From Streptomyces hayashii (GTDB lineage Bacteria > Actinomycetota > Actinomycetes > Streptomycetales > Streptomycetaceae): a stretch of 64,000 nucleotides of DNA. The position numbers and the translations under genes are program-made. The stretch is from the NCBI RefSeq assembly GCF_024539815.1, contig NZ_JAHHIU010000080.1, forward strand, positions 1 through 64,000. The letters run 5' to 3'. This document shows, in pieces, positions 8,402 through 17,839 of the stretch. Numbering within the stretch: the stretch's first letter is position 1; the number at the start of each line of letters is the position of its first letter. The notes under the pieces are model-generated. The model searched no databases and was not told the DNA's origin. It was given only the letters and a program-made list of their open reading frames with translations.

Positions 8402-9265
8402 CTACCTGAGATACGCGGCGAGCGGGAGGTTCTGGCGGCGCACGTCACCGGCGACGAGCATGGCGATCCGCTTCGCGCCGTAGGTGTCGAAGTGGGTGTG
8501 GTCGTCGCAGAAGAAGGTGCCCAGGGGACCGCTGCCTCCGTAGTCGCCGTTGTTCGGGCAGAAGCGCAGGCTGTTGTACAGCGAGACACTCAGCGTCTGC
8601 AGGTCGACGACGGGGGCCCTGGTGGCGGATCCGGCGCCGAAGGTCTCGGCCACGAAGCCGCGGTTCTTGGTCGCTGTGCCGCCGGAGCAGGTGATGGCGG
8701 CCACCGGGGTGAGCAGCACCGGGTGCGCGCCCCGGGCCAGGGCGGCCTTCGCCATCATGGTCATCAGCTGTTGGTACCTGGCCGGGCCGACGTGCCGGGG
8801 GCAGGCCGCGGAGGAGTCGTTGATGCCGAACTGGATGAACAGGTAGTCGCCGGCCTTCATTCCGGTGCTCGCGTTCAGCATCGCCTGCCAGCGGGACGAG
8901 TACGAGGTGGACGTGAGGCGGCACTCACCGTCCGAGCCCATGGTGCTGCTCACGTTCCCCTCGTACAGCCAGGTCTGGATGCTCCGGCCTCCGACGGCCT
9001 GGTTCTTGACGGTCACGTCACTGTTGAACAGGGCGTCGAACCGGCTGCCCCAGCCGACCGGGCAACGGCCGGAGCCCGGGTCGGCCATGGTGGAGTCGCC
9101 GGCCAGCCACACGGTGACCGGGGCCGCGGCCGGGGCCGGTGCCGAGGCCCGGGAGGCGCTGGTGCAGTTCGTGGCTACGCGGTCCGCCGCGGACGCGGCG
9201 CTGACACCGACGCTCGACAAGGCGATCATGAGCGCGGTCGTGATGAGAATCCGTAAGTTCCTCAA
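8402..9265 (-). CDS. secreted SGNH rhamnogalacturonan acetylesterase
   Basis: Removes acetyl groups from galacturonate residues of the RG-I backbone. 287 residues with a Sec signal peptide (cleavage near ASAA). SGNH blocks are all visible: GDST near residue 56 (nucleophile Ser), GGRS near 93 (oxyanion Gly), GIND near 149 (Asn; most relatives have GHND) and DDHTHF near 253 (Asp/His pair). TTG start at 9265 with GGAGGGA upstream. It lies 34 bp downstream of a second, divergent-sequence acetylesterase in the same operon. Acetyl removal would open the backbone to the PL11 lyase encoded nearby. Confidence 0.9.
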   Translation of the reverse strand: MRNLRILITTALMIALSSVGVSAASAADRVATNCTSASRASAPAPAAAPVTVWLAGDSTMADPGSGRCPVGWGSRFDALFNSDVTVKNQAVGGRSIQTWLYEGNVSSTMGSDGECRLTSTSYSSRWQAMLNASTGMKAGDYLFIQFGINDSSAACPRHVGPARYQQLMTMMAKAALARGAHPVLLTPVAAITCSGGTATKNRGFVAETFGAGSATRAPVVDLQTLSVSLYNSLRFCPNNGDYGGSGPLGTFFCDDHTHFDTYGAKRIAMLVAGDVRRQNLPLAAYLR

Positions 9266-9299
9266 CGGGTCCCTCCTCGGGACTGGCGCCGGGCGTCGG

Positions 9300-10388
9300 T
9301 CAGCGCAGGTACGCGGCCAGGGGCAGGTGCTGCTCGCGGATGCTCTGGAGCACCAGCCCGCCCATCCGGCTCGCGCCGTACTGCGAGAAGTGGGTGTTGT
9401 CCGTGACGCCGTCGACGGAGGAGCGCAGGAAGAGCTGCGCGGAGGCGGAAGGGCCGAGGGATTCGACGAGTGCCTTGCTCCTGGCGGTCAGATCGATCAC
9501 CGGAACCCTCTGGGCCGTTCCGACCGCGCGCATCTCGGCGGGCAGGTTCACGCCGACGCCGTTGACGTGCAGGGCGGTCGACGTGAGCCGGCTGCCGTCG
9601 AACAGCCGACGGACCGGCGGGGTCACCAGGACCGGGACGCCGCCCTTCGCACGGACCTGCGTGATCATGGAGGTGAGGTTGCTCCGGAAGGCCGACGCAC
9701 TGGTCTGCTTGTCGTTGTGCCCGAACTGGACGAACACCGCGTCGTTTGCCCTGACCTTCGACAACAGCGCCGGGAAGAGCGCCGAGTTCCTCAGGAAGCT
9801 GCCCGAACTCTCCCCTGAATCGGCGTAGTTGGCGACGGACGCTCCGGGGCCCACCGTCGGCGTGATCATCTGGCCCCATCCCGTGTACGGGGCCACGGGC
9901 TGGTCGCACACGGTCGAGTCACCGGCCAGGTAGGCGACCAGCGGCTGGGCCGCAGGCTTCACGGAGACGGCCGACACCTGCGGGCCGGACCCCGCGAACC
10001 GGATGTCCAGCCCGGGGTTCCCGGTGCCGCCCTGGCCGGTCGGCTGCCCCTCCGGCTGCCGCACGTTGACCGTGAACGAGTACGTGGCGGTGGCGCCGGC
10101 CGCCGTCTTCGTCGCCGGAAGCATCAGGCGCCGGGCCTCCGCCCACATGTCGGTCTCGGCGGCAGTGACACCACCGATGGAGACGGTCACGTCGTAGTTG
10201 CCGGGTGGGACCGCGTAGTGACACTTGATCGGCGCGGCGCCGGAACAACCGGCCGGCAGCCCCCGCGTGGCGGGATCGGCATGCGCCGCGCCGGTGCCGA
10301 CCAGCGTCGCAAGGGTCATCAGACCCACCGCTCCCAGCCTGACCCCGTACTCTTCGAACCGCCATGTCATGCCCATCACAATCACCAA
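9300..10388 (-). CDS. secreted rhamnogalacturonan acetylesterase with N-terminal beta-sandwich
   Basis: Second SGNH acetylesterase of the operon, 362 residues. A signal peptide is followed by a beta-sandwich of about 110 residues (GNYDVTVSIGG and ATYSFTVNVRQPEG), as in the YesT/RhgT-type bacterial enzymes, then the SGNH domain: AGDST near 155, ADSGESS near 189, FGHNDK near 224 and DNTHFS near 335. Start candidates are the GTG at 10388 and ATGs at 10379 and 10373; AAGGATGGGGA upstream fits any of them loosely. Having two acetylesterases suggests different acetyl positions or chain lengths, which is inference. Confidence 0.9.
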   Translation of the reverse strand: MVIVMGMTWRFEEYGVRLGAVGLMTLATLVGTGAAHADPATRGLPAGCSGAAPIKCHYAVPPGNYDVTVSIGGVTAAETDMWAEARRLMLPATKTAAGATATYSFTVNVRQPEGQPTGQGGTGNPGLDIRFAGSGPQVSAVSVKPAAQPLVAYLAGDSTVCDQPVAPYTGWGQMITPTVGPGASVANYADSGESSGSFLRNSALFPALLSKVRANDAVFVQFGHNDKQTSASAFRSNLTSMITQVRAKGGVPVLVTPPVRRLFDGSRLTSTALHVNGVGVNLPAEMRAVGTAQRVPVIDLTARSKALVESLGPSASAQLFLRSSVDGVTDNTHFSQYGASRMGGLVLQSIREQHLPLAAYLR

Positions 10389-10439
10389 TCCCCATCCTTG
10401 ACCGGAGAGTCGCTCGGGTTGAGGTCCACGGGCCGTCGC

Positions 10440-11498
10440 TCAGGCCTGGGTGAAGCCGTTCATGATGGCGGTGGGCCGCTTGGTGGAGGAGTCCCAGGCG
10501 CCCATGTTGTAGCCGGTGAACGGGGACATGCCCTCGGGCTCCCAGTAGAAGATGCCCTGGCCGCCGGTGGCCTTGAGTGCCTTGATGTAGGCGACGAGCG
10601 AGGCCTGGGTGGCGGACGCCCGGTCCACCCGACCGCCGAACTCGCTCTGCAGGAACGGCTTGCCGTAGGCGGCGGAGATCTTCTGCATGTTCGCCACGAT
10701 CCCGGGGGCGAGGTTCGCGCTGCCGTAGGACGAGAACACCGACATGTCCCACTTGCCGCCGCTCGCCGCGAAACGGCTGAAGAACGTCGTCATCGAGTCG
10801 TACTTCTGCGGCTGGGCCAGGTGAATGCACACGGTCGAGTTCGGTGACACCGCCTTGACCTGGTCGTATGCGGCGTTGAGCAGTCCGGTCATCTGCGCCC
10901 CGTTGGAGACGCTGCCGACCGGGCGGCAGATCCCGCTGTTGATCTCGTTGCCGATCTGCACCCAGGTGGGCAGCACGGCGTTGCTCCTCATGACCGTCAT
11001 GGTCTGGTTCACGTACGTGCCCATCGCGGTGCGCATCTGGCTGTAGCTCATGCTCCGCCAGGCCGCCGGCGGGTTCTGCACGCCGACGGAGTTCCAGGTG
11101 TCGCCGAACATGTAGTCGAGCATGATCGACATGCCGGCGGCCTTGACCCTCTTGGCGAAGGCGGCCACCTCGTCGATGCGGCAGTGCCCGTTGGCCGGGT
11201 CGTTGGAAGGATTGACGAAGGTACGCAGGCGTACGGCGGTGATGCCGTATCCCTTGAGGATGGCCAGCAGGTCCTGGGTCTGCCCGCCGGCGTTCTTCCA
11301 CGAGTAGCCGCGCGCCTCCATCTGGGGCGCCCAGCTGATGTCGACGCCCTTGACGAAGCTCGCCGCGGCCTCGGCGGGCACATCGAGTTCGGCGAACGCG
11401 GCGGCGGTGGCGATCGCCCCGGCGGTCGCGGTGGTGGCCCTGAGCAGGGTCCGCCGGCTGATGCGCCCGGCAACTGGTGTGGGGGGCTGCGGGGACAT
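10440..11498 (-). CDS. Tat-exported GH53 endo-beta-1,4-galactanase
   Basis: Second galactanase, 352 residues, single domain. The N-terminus holds a twin-arginine motif (GRISRRTLLRATT) and an Ala-rich region. The GH53 barrel begins GVDISWAPQME near residue 51; acid/base Glu in IGNEIN (about 185), nucleophile Glu in LQSEFGG (about 286). ATG at 11498 with GAAAGGACC upstream. It is the first gene of the minus-strand unit running down to 4384 and reads away from the PL11 lyase gene. An operator identical in core to those of the downstream LacI gene lies about 280 bp upstream. It differs from the other GH53 in export route and in lacking an extra module. Confidence 0.93.
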   Translation of the reverse strand: MSPQPPTPVAGRISRRTLLRATTATAGAIATAAAFAELDVPAEAAASFVKGVDISWAPQMEARGYSWKNAGGQTQDLLAILKGYGITAVRLRTFVNPSNDPANGHCRIDEVAAFAKRVKAAGMSIMLDYMFGDTWNSVGVQNPPAAWRSMSYSQMRTAMGTYVNQTMTVMRSNAVLPTWVQIGNEINSGICRPVGSVSNGAQMTGLLNAAYDQVKAVSPNSTVCIHLAQPQKYDSMTTFFSRFAASGGKWDMSVFSSYGSANLAPGIVANMQKISAAYGKPFLQSEFGGRVDRASATQASLVAYIKALKATGGQGIFYWEPEGMSPFTGYNMGAWDSSTKRPTAIMNGFTQA

Positions 11499-11774
11499 GG
11501 TGGGTCCTTTCCTTCCGCCGGGCGCGGGTGAGACGTCGCGGTCGGCGGAGAGCGGGTCGGCGAGAAGGGGGTTTCCAGGAGCGAGAGAGGTGGTGGGGGC
11601 AACTGACGCTCAGGCTTCCGGAGTTGGTGCAGCGCGTGCGATCCGGCCGATGCGGCTCCCTCGGTGTGGAGACAGCTGAGGCAGGGTTGAGACAACTGAG
11701 GCAGGAGTGCTTGCGAGTGGCGCGTGTCGGAGAGGGCGGCCTTGGCGTGCCAGGGACGCTCCTCCAGGTCGGAG

Positions 11775-11790
11775 CTGTGAACGATCACAG
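11775..11790. promoter_or_regulatory. LacI-type operator shared with the importer/LacI promoter
   Basis: CTGTGAACGATCACAG: 6-bp perfect arms around ACGA. The core GTGAACGATCAC is identical to two copies at 19722-19771. It lies in the 697-bp divergent region between the GH53 gene (minus) and the PL11 gene (plus). The rest of that region (11499-12195) has no convincing gene. Confidence 0.7.
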
Positions 11791-12119
11791 AGGTGCGGGC
11801 GATGGACATGCTCAATCGCATCACAACGAACCGGAGGTGCATCACGCAGCTTCTCGATCGGGCACCACGCTGTCAACCATTGCTCGCCGATCCATGGAAG
11901 AAGCAGTGCGATCCTGTGGGCCGGCGCTCGCCGTGCCTCGGCCGTGGTCTGTCCGAATCGACCGGAGTCTTCCCAGCTCAAGTGCCCTTTCAGGAGGAAT
12001 GCGGCGACGGGGAAGAGGTTGCGCACGGGCGCTTCGTCGACTCGCACTCGAACATGGCCGAACAGAGAATGCCGCAGATCGCTTGACGGGCTATCAGCGG
12101 ATTCTTACCCTCGCAGCGA

Positions 12120-12135
12120 ATGGGAGCGTTCCCAT
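12120..12135. promoter_or_regulatory. CebR-box-like operator before the PL11 gene
   Basis: TGGGAGCGTTCCCA (12121-12134) differs by one base from the published CebR box TGGGAGCGCTCCCA. It lies 61 bases upstream of the PL11 GTG start, where a LacI-family repressor could block transcription. Flanking A and T extend the symmetry to 16 bp. Confidence 0.65.
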
Positions 12136-12195
12136 GCTGGGTCAGTCCGCCGTCTTCCCGATCTTCACATCACCCCCCACACATCGGAGGTCATC

Positions 12196-14100
12196 GTGAC
12201 CTACCCGCACCGGCATCCGCGCACCGCATCGCCCCCGAGGCGAGTCCAACGCCAGTCGGGCAAGCGGCGGTTCCGCGGCCTGACGGCCGCCACCGCACTG
12301 GCCCTCTCCGCACTCGGCGGACTGCCGCAGACCGCCCACGCCGCGACCGCGCGGCAGGTGGAACGCCTGGACCGGGGCCTGACCAGCGTCCACACCGGCA
12401 GCGGGAACCTGGTGTCCTGGCGGTGGCTGGCCACTGACCCCGACGGCGTGGCCTTCAACGTCTACCGTGGCGCCACCAAACTCAACTCCTCGCCCCTGGC
12501 CACCTCGACGAACTATCTGGACGCCGGCGCCCCGGACTCGGCCGACTACACGGTGTGCGCGGTGGTGAACGGCGTGGAGCAGGCGCCGTCCGAGCACGCG
12601 CTCCAGTTCCGCAACGGGTACAAGGACGTGCCGATCTCCCCGCCGCCCGGGGGCACTTCACCGGGCAACTCGCCGTACACCTACGAGGCCAATGACGCCT
12701 CCGTCGGCGACCTCGACGGCGACGGCGCCCTGGACATCGTCCTGAAGTGGCAGCCGACGAACGCCAAGGACAACTCCCAGTCCGGCTACACCGGCAACAC
12801 GATCGTCGACGGCATCAAGCTCGACGGCACTCGCCTGTGGCGTATCGACCTGGGCCGCAACATCCGCTCCGGCGCGCACTACACACAGTTCCAGGTGTAC
12901 GACTACGACGGTGACGGCAAGGCCGAGGTCGCCATGAAGACCGGTGACGGCACCAAGGACGGAACCGGCGCGGTCATCGGCAGTTCCGCGGCCGATCACC
13001 GCAACTCCTCGGGCTACGTGCTGTCCGGCCCCGAGTTCCTGACCATGTTCAACGGGCGGACGGGCAGGGCGATGCAGTCCGTCGACTACGTCCCGGCACG
13101 AGGCACGGTGTCGTCCTGGGGGGACTCCTACGGCAACCGCGTGGACCGGTTCCTGGCGGGCACGGCCTACCTGGACGGCTCCCGCCCCTCGGTGATCATG
13201 GCTCGCGGCTACTACACCCGCACGGTGATCGCGGCCTGGGACTGGCGGAACGGACAGTTCACCCGCCGGTGGACCTTCGACTCCAACACCAACAACAGCT
13301 ACGCCGGCCAGGGCAACCACCAGTTGTCGGTCGCGGACGTGGACGCAGACGGCAAGGACGAGGTCGTCTACGGCGCGATGACCGTCGACGACAACGGCAA
13401 CGGCCTGTGGACGACGCGGAACGGCCACGGGGACGCGATGCACGTGGGCGACCTCGACCCGTCCCGGCCAGGTCTGGAGGAGTTCAAGGTCGACGAGGAC
13501 AGCTCCAAGCCGTCCTCCTGGATGGCGGACGCGAGAACCGGTCAGATCCTCTGGTCCACCCCGGCCAGTGGTGACAACGGCCGGGGCGTGTCCGGTGACA
13601 TCTGGTCCGGCAGCGCCGGCGCCGAGTCGTGGTCGTCGCTCGCGAGCGGCGTCCGCAACCCCAAGGGCGCCGTGGTCGCGACTCGCAAGCCAGGTTCCAG
13701 CAACTTCCTGTCGTGGTGGGACGGCGACACCACGCGCGAACTCCTCGACGGCACCCACATCGACAAGTACGGGACCTCCGGCGACACGCGGCTGCTCACC
13801 GGCTCCGGGGTCCACTCCAACAACGGCACCAAGTCGACGCCGTCCCTGTCCGGCGACATTCTCGGCGACTGGCGCGAGGAGGTCATCTGGCCGACGTCCG
13901 ACAACACGGCCCTGCGGATCTACTCCACGCCGTACCAGACCAGTGCGCGGATCACGACCCTCCTCCACGACACCCAGTACCGCACTGCCCTGGCCTGGCA
14001 GAACACCGCCTACAACCAGCCCCCGCACCCCAGCTTCTTCATCGGCGCCAACATGCCCACGCCACCCCGCCCCACCGTCGCGCTGCCGAACGGTCTCTGA
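12196..14100 (+). CDS. secreted PL11 rhamnogalacturonan lyase
   Basis: Cleaves the Rha-GalA backbone of RG-I by beta-elimination. 634 residues, the usual length for family PL11 (YesW/YesX type). The N-terminus is a long basic signal peptide ending near the Ala-rich TAHAATA. A fibronectin-like N-terminal domain (RGLTSVHTG, LVSWRWLATDP, FNVYRGATKL) is followed by an eight-bladed propeller with repeated Ca-binding acidic motifs (VGDLDGDGALDIV, YDYDGDGKAEVAMKTGDG, VADVDADGKDEVVYG, GDILGDWREEVI). GTG at 12196 is preceded by CGGAGG. Single-gene unit, divergent from the galactanase operon, with an operator upstream and a strong hairpin downstream. Endo versus exo action cannot be judged from sequence. 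Confidence 0.95.
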   Translation: MTYPHRHPRTASPPRRVQRQSGKRRFRGLTAATALALSALGGLPQTAHAATARQVERLDRGLTSVHTGSGNLVSWRWLATDPDGVAFNVYRGATKLNSSPLATSTNYLDAGAPDSADYTVCAVVNGVEQAPSEHALQFRNGYKDVPISPPPGGTSPGNSPYTYEANDASVGDLDGDGALDIVLKWQPTNAKDNSQSGYTGNTIVDGIKLDGTRLWRIDLGRNIRSGAHYTQFQVYDYDGDGKAEVAMKTGDGTKDGTGAVIGSSAADHRNSSGYVLSGPEFLTMFNGRTGRAMQSVDYVPARGTVSSWGDSYGNRVDRFLAGTAYLDGSRPSVIMARGYYTRTVIAAWDWRNGQFTRRWTFDSNTNNSYAGQGNHQLSVADVDADGKDEVVYGAMTVDDNGNGLWTTRNGHGDAMHVGDLDPSRPGLEEFKVDEDSSKPSSWMADARTGQILWSTPASGDNGRGVSGDIWSGSAGAESWSSLASGVRNPKGAVVATRKPGSSNFLSWWDGDTTRELLDGTHIDKYGTSGDTRLLTGSGVHSNNGTKSTPSLSGDILGDWREEVIWPTSDNTALRIYSTPYQTSARITTLLHDTQYRTALAWQNTAYNQPPHPSFFIGANMPTPPRPTVALPNGL

Positions 14101-14115
14101 GCCGGACAGCCGACT

Positions 14116-14149
14116 TCCCTGATGCTTCAGCGAGTTCGAGCATCAGGGA
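14116..14149. terminator. 11-bp hairpin terminator after the PL11 gene
   Basis: TCCCTGATGCT (14116-14126) pairs perfectly with AGCATCAGGGA (14139-14149), loop 12 bases. It lies 15 bases past the PL11 stop and between convergent genes, so it may act in both directions. Confidence 0.8.
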
Positions 14150-14263
14150 CGGCGTGTGCGTCGACCGAGTGGAACCTGTCACGGGTGACGGAGCACCGGC
14201 TGTGGTGCATGCGGCACGCCGTCGGGGAGTGCCGCCGGGGTGGCACAGCCAAGTGGGGTCGGA

Positions 14264-15235
14264 TCACCCCGTCGCGAAGCGTCTGGAAGACGATTCTGTG
14301 GATTCTGCGGCACGTGCGGACGGCGTGTCGGACCGTGTGAGCACCCGGCGTACCTCGTCGGCGAGTGCGGGAGCCGCGTTCGCGTCGGCATCGGCGATCC
14401 CGACGCCGTAGCGGAACCGCACGGTCGCGCCGTCCTCGACGGTCAGCTCCTCGCTGAAGAACGGCGCCGGGTTGAGGCAGGCGAACTCCTCGGTCCGGGC
14501 GAACCACTGCGGCGGGTGGCTCGGGTTGGCCGCGTCGTCGACCATGAGCACCAGCGACTGCGCGTCCGTCGTGTCATGGCGGCCCGCGAAGCCCAGCCAC
14601 TCCATGCGCCGCCCGCGGACCTCGTCGCCGCCCAGGCCTTCCTCGGTCACGAACTGTCCGCCGGTGAACGACCGGGGGCCACGCCAGAACAGGCCGCCGT
14701 AGCCGGCGTTCTCCCGTCCCTTGGTGGTCGGGGACCCCATGGCGACGTCCGTTCCGGAGACGTTGGTCATCTGCGTCTCGAACGTCAACGCCCAGGCGTG
14801 CGGGGAGATCAGGCTCGCCCGCAGCGTCCTGCGCTCGGTGAAGAACAGCGCGCCGGACTGGGTGGTCCAGTCCAGGTCATGGGCGAACGTCGCCGTTCCG
14901 TCGGCCCTGTCCAGGTCGACGACCCGCCGGTGCGCCTGGGTTCCGTTGTTCTGCAACTGCACGTAGAAGCGTCCGTGGATGTACGTGGGACCGCCCCAGA
15001 AGTTCTCCTCGCCCACGTGGGGCAGGGACCACGCGATGCCCTTGTGCCACACGTGGTCGTGGGGCCGGAACAGGCTGACCACGTTGCCGGCCCGGGTGCG
15101 CAGGGGGTGGATGTAGGGCTTGGGCGATTCCAGTTGGACGGTGTCCGGCTGATACACGTAGCGGAACAGCTCCGTGCCGCCGTCGCGGACCGTGACCGAG
15201 GTACCCAGGTCGTGGCGAATCTCAAGAGCGTTCAT
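14264..15235 (-). CDS. DUF6807 family protein (PmoA-like)
   Basis: 323 residues, no signal peptide, cytosolic. The family is often labelled methane-oxygenase PmoA by homology, but it has no relation to methane oxidation here. Conserved features are HDHVWHKGIAWS near residue 65, ENFWGGPTYIHG near 85 and KGRENAGYGGLFWRGP near 175, suggesting a beta-sandwich with His/Glu-rich pocket. The start at 15235 gives an ATGA overlap with the stop of the Gfo/Idh gene and has GGAG upstream; the in-frame ATG at 15262 is less likely. The translational coupling and shared locus imply that both proteins act on the same imported sugar or glycoside. Biochemical function unknown. Confidence 0.85.
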   Translation of the reverse strand: MNALEIRHDLGTSVTVRDGGTELFRYVYQPDTVQLESPKPYIHPLRTRAGNVVSLFRPHDHVWHKGIAWSLPHVGEENFWGGPTYIHGRFYVQLQNNGTQAHRRVVDLDRADGTATFAHDLDWTTQSGALFFTERRTLRASLISPHAWALTFETQMTNVSGTDVAMGSPTTKGRENAGYGGLFWRGPRSFTGGQFVTEEGLGGDEVRGRRMEWLGFAGRHDTTDAQSLVLMVDDAANPSHPPQWFARTEEFACLNPAPFFSEELTVEDGATVRFRYGVGIADADANAAPALADEVRRVLTRSDTPSARAAESTESSSRRFATG

Positions 15236-16347
15236 ACGAGGGTCTCCTTCACTCGTGCCCACGGCACGGCGCCGCCGTCCATGCTGAGCGTGAACGGGTC
15301 GTCGTCGGTCAGTTCGCCCGCGGCGACGCGGACCCCGCGGAAGGCGGAGGCGTACGTCGCTGCCGCGAACTCCAGCGTGCGGCGCGCCTCTTGCAGGCAG
15401 ACGCCCGGTTCCTGCCCGCTCTCCCAGGCGTCGAACACGGCCTCGATCTGGAGCCTGTGGCCGCTCGTGACGTCCGGCTCGGCACCCTCGGTCCAGAGGT
15501 CCGAGAGACCCTCGTGGCCGGGGGCCGGGGTGAACCGCCAGTGTTCCTCGCGGTAGCCGTAGAGGTGCTCAAGTTCGACCGTGGCGTATTCGAAGTCGAA
15601 GCGCAGGCGCGAGGTCTCCCGGGGGGACAGCAGGGAGTTGACCACCGTCGCGAGGGCTCCGTTGTCGAACCGGACGGCGGCGACCGAGACGTCCTCGGTG
15701 TCCGTCGGCCGGGCCTGGCGCTCGGCGAGTGCGGCGATCTGGGACCAGGGGCCGAGGACCGACAGCAAGAGGTCGAACTGGTGGATGCCGTGTCCCATCG
15801 TGGGGCCGCCGCCCTCGACGTCCCAGCGTCCCCGCCACGGCACCTCGAAGTACGCGTCGGGCCGGTACCAGAGGGTCTCGCAGGTGGCGACCAGTGGCCG
15901 GCCCAGTGCGCCGGAGCGGGCCAGTCGGCGCAGGCGTACCGCCGCCGCGCCGTAGCGGTGCTGGAAGACGGTCAGGACCTTCGAGCCGGTCTGTTCCTGC
16001 ACCGTGGCCAGTTGGTCCATCTCGCGCAGGCTCAGTGCCGTCGGCTTCTCCACCAGGGCGGTGACGCCGGCTCGCATCGCCATGGATGCCAGCGGTACAT
16101 GGGTCTGCGGGGGCGTACAGATGTGTACGAGATCGAGGTCTTCGCCGTCCAGCAGAGCCTGCGGGTCGTTGAAGACGTGCGGCACGGAGAATCGGTCGGC
16201 GAACCCGGCGGCACGGTCGGCGTCGAGGTCGGCGACGGCGACCAGCCGGGCACGTTCGGAGAGTTCGGCGAGGGCTTCGGCATGAGCGTGGGCGATACCG
16301 CCGGTGCCGATGATGGCCACGCGGTACGGCGGCCGGGGGCTGGGCAT
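15232..16347 (-). CDS. Gfo/Idh/MocA-family NAD(P)-dependent oxidoreductase
   Basis: 371 residues, cytosolic. The N-terminal Rossmann domain has VAIIGTGGIAHAHAEAL near residue 9 and the family Lys in VEKPTALS near 100; the C-terminal half is the alpha/beta substrate domain with GGGPTMGHGIHQFDLL near 180, whose His is the usual catalytic residue. These enzymes oxidise or epimerise sugars, inositols and uronates. It overlaps the DUF6807 gene by 4 bp and sits directly downstream of the ABC importer genes, so it likely processes the imported RG-I sugar. Start ATG has AGAGAGAA upstream. Confidence 0.9.
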   Translation of the reverse strand: MPSPRPPYRVAIIGTGGIAHAHAEALAELSERARLVAVADLDADRAAGFADRFSVPHVFNDPQALLDGEDLDLVHICTPPQTHVPLASMAMRAGVTALVEKPTALSLREMDQLATVQEQTGSKVLTVFQHRYGAAAVRLRRLARSGALGRPLVATCETLWYRPDAYFEVPWRGRWDVEGGGPTMGHGIHQFDLLLSVLGPWSQIAALAERQARPTDTEDVSVAAVRFDNGALATVVNSLLSPRETSRLRFDFEYATVELEHLYGYREEHWRFTPAPGHEGLSDLWTEGAEPDVTSGHRLQIEAVFDAWESGQEPGVCLQEARRTLEFAAATYASAFRGVRVAAGELTDDDPFTLSMDGGAVPWARVKETLV

Positions 16348-16432
16348 GGGTGTGTTCTCTCTCTTGGTTCCTGACCACTTCTCGTGGAGCTACCGGGGGC
16401 CGTGGGGAGCGGCGACGGTCCCCGGTAGGAGG

Positions 16433-17737
16433 TCACTTGGCCGCGTCGATCTCGCCCTGGAGCTCCTTGACGAAGGCCTTCGCGGCGGCTTCCGGCGAGG
16501 TCTTCTTGAAGTAGACCTCCTGGCTGTAGCGCTGCAGCTCCGGTTCGATGCCGCTTCCGCCGTTGGGGGTCACGACCGGCGACTCACCCGGGGTCACGGC
16601 GTTCATGTAGTCGGCCGCCGCCTTGTCGGTCCCGGCCAGCGTCGGCTGAAGGTGCTTCAGCATCTCCTTGTTGGCGGGGATGCCGCGCTCCGTCTTGAGG
16701 ATGTCGGCGGCCTTGGAGTCGTTGAGCATGAAGTTGATGAACGCGGCCGCCTCGGCCGGGTGCGCGCTCTGGCTCGAAACCGCCCAGTACATGGAGGGCT
16801 TGAAGAAGTTCGCCTTGGTGTCGCCGACACGAGGCATCTGCAGCAATTGCGCATGGGAGCCCGCGGCCTGCTGGATGGCGGTGATCTGGGTGTTGTAAGC
16901 CACCATCATGGCTGCCTTGCCGGTGGCGAAACTGCCGGCGGTGACACCCGCGGTCAGGTCCTCGACCATGGTCGACGTGTTGACGCCGGCCCCCGAGGAG
17001 AGCAGGTCCAGGCCGTACTTCCACATGCCGGCGAGCGTCTCGGGCTTCAGGGAGACGTTGCCGTCCTTGTCGAAGAGGTTCTCACCGTGCTGACGAGCCC
17101 AGTACTTGACATCGCCGGCGGAGAAGCCGGGCGCGCCGGCCGCACCGTGGATCTTGCCGGCGCTCTTGTCCGTCAGCTCCTTGGCGGTCTTGGCGTAGTC
17201 GTCCCACGTCCACGTCTTGTCGTCGGGAACCTTGACGCCGTACTTCTTGAACAGGTCGGTGTTCACGAGGATGGACATGACGCCGACGCCGACGGGAAGC
17301 GCGTACTGCGTTCCGTCGATCTGTCCGGTGGCCAGGGCCTGGTCGTCGAACTGCGAGGAGCTCAGGATCTTCTTGGCCTTGCCGAGGTCGTACAGCGCTC
17401 CGCGGTCGGCGTACGAGGCGAGGTACAGCTCGTCCATCTGGACGACGTCGGGGGAGTCCTTGGCCGCGGTCGTCGTGGCGAGCGCGTCCCAGTAACCGTT
17501 CCAGTCCTTGTACTGCCCCTTGACCGTGATGTTGGGGTACTTCTTCTCGAACGCCTTGATGACGTCATCGGTGAGCTGGGCGCGGGCGTCCGCACCCCAC
17601 CAGGTGGCACGGATGGTGACCGGCTTGTCGCTGAGCTCCGGAGCGGAGCCGCTGCTGCCGCCGCTGCAAGCGGTCAGTACGAGCGAGAGCGAGGCGACCG
17701 CCCCGATCGCGACGCGTCTGAAGGGGCTGGGGTTCAT
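16433..17737 (-). CDS. sugar ABC transporter substrate-binding lipoprotein
   Basis: Extracellular binding protein of the RG-I-locus importer, 434 residues. Lipobox LTAC near residue 23 followed by a Gly/Ser linker; mature part begins VTIRATWWGADAR and has the DVVQMDELYL and GTQYALPVGVGVMSILVNTDLF signatures of family 1 binding proteins. ATG at 17737 is preceded by CAGGAGAA; an in-frame ATG 24 bases further upstream lacks a site. It is the third gene of a permease-permease-binding-protein unit. No ATPase gene is present; streptomycetes commonly use the shared ATPase MsiK. Confidence 0.93.
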   Translation of the reverse strand: MNPSPFRRVAIGAVASLSLVLTACSGGSSGSAPELSDKPVTIRATWWGADARAQLTDDVIKAFEKKYPNITVKGQYKDWNGYWDALATTTAAKDSPDVVQMDELYLASYADRGALYDLGKAKKILSSSQFDDQALATGQIDGTQYALPVGVGVMSILVNTDLFKKYGVKVPDDKTWTWDDYAKTAKELTDKSAGKIHGAAGAPGFSAGDVKYWARQHGENLFDKDGNVSLKPETLAGMWKYGLDLLSSGAGVNTSTMVEDLTAGVTAGSFATGKAAMMVAYNTQITAIQQAAGSHAQLLQMPRVGDTKANFFKPSMYWAVSSQSAHPAEAAAFINFMLNDSKAADILKTERGIPANKEMLKHLQPTLAGTDKAAADYMNAVTPGESPVVTPNGGSGIEPELQRYSQEVYFKKTSPEAAAKAFVKELQGEIDAAK

Positions 17738-17839
17738 GTGGTTCTCCTGTGGCTGATACATGGGTCGGATCGGTTGCTGCGGTGCGTCCGAACGGCCATG
17801 ACTCGGTCGCCTCCGCGTGTCCGGCAGTAGCCCCCGCGG

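Noticed and set aside
11707..12195. Upstream extension of the PL11 reading frame
   Set aside because: The frame stays open for some 160 codons before the GTG at 12196, but the signal peptide and ribosome site place the start at 12196.
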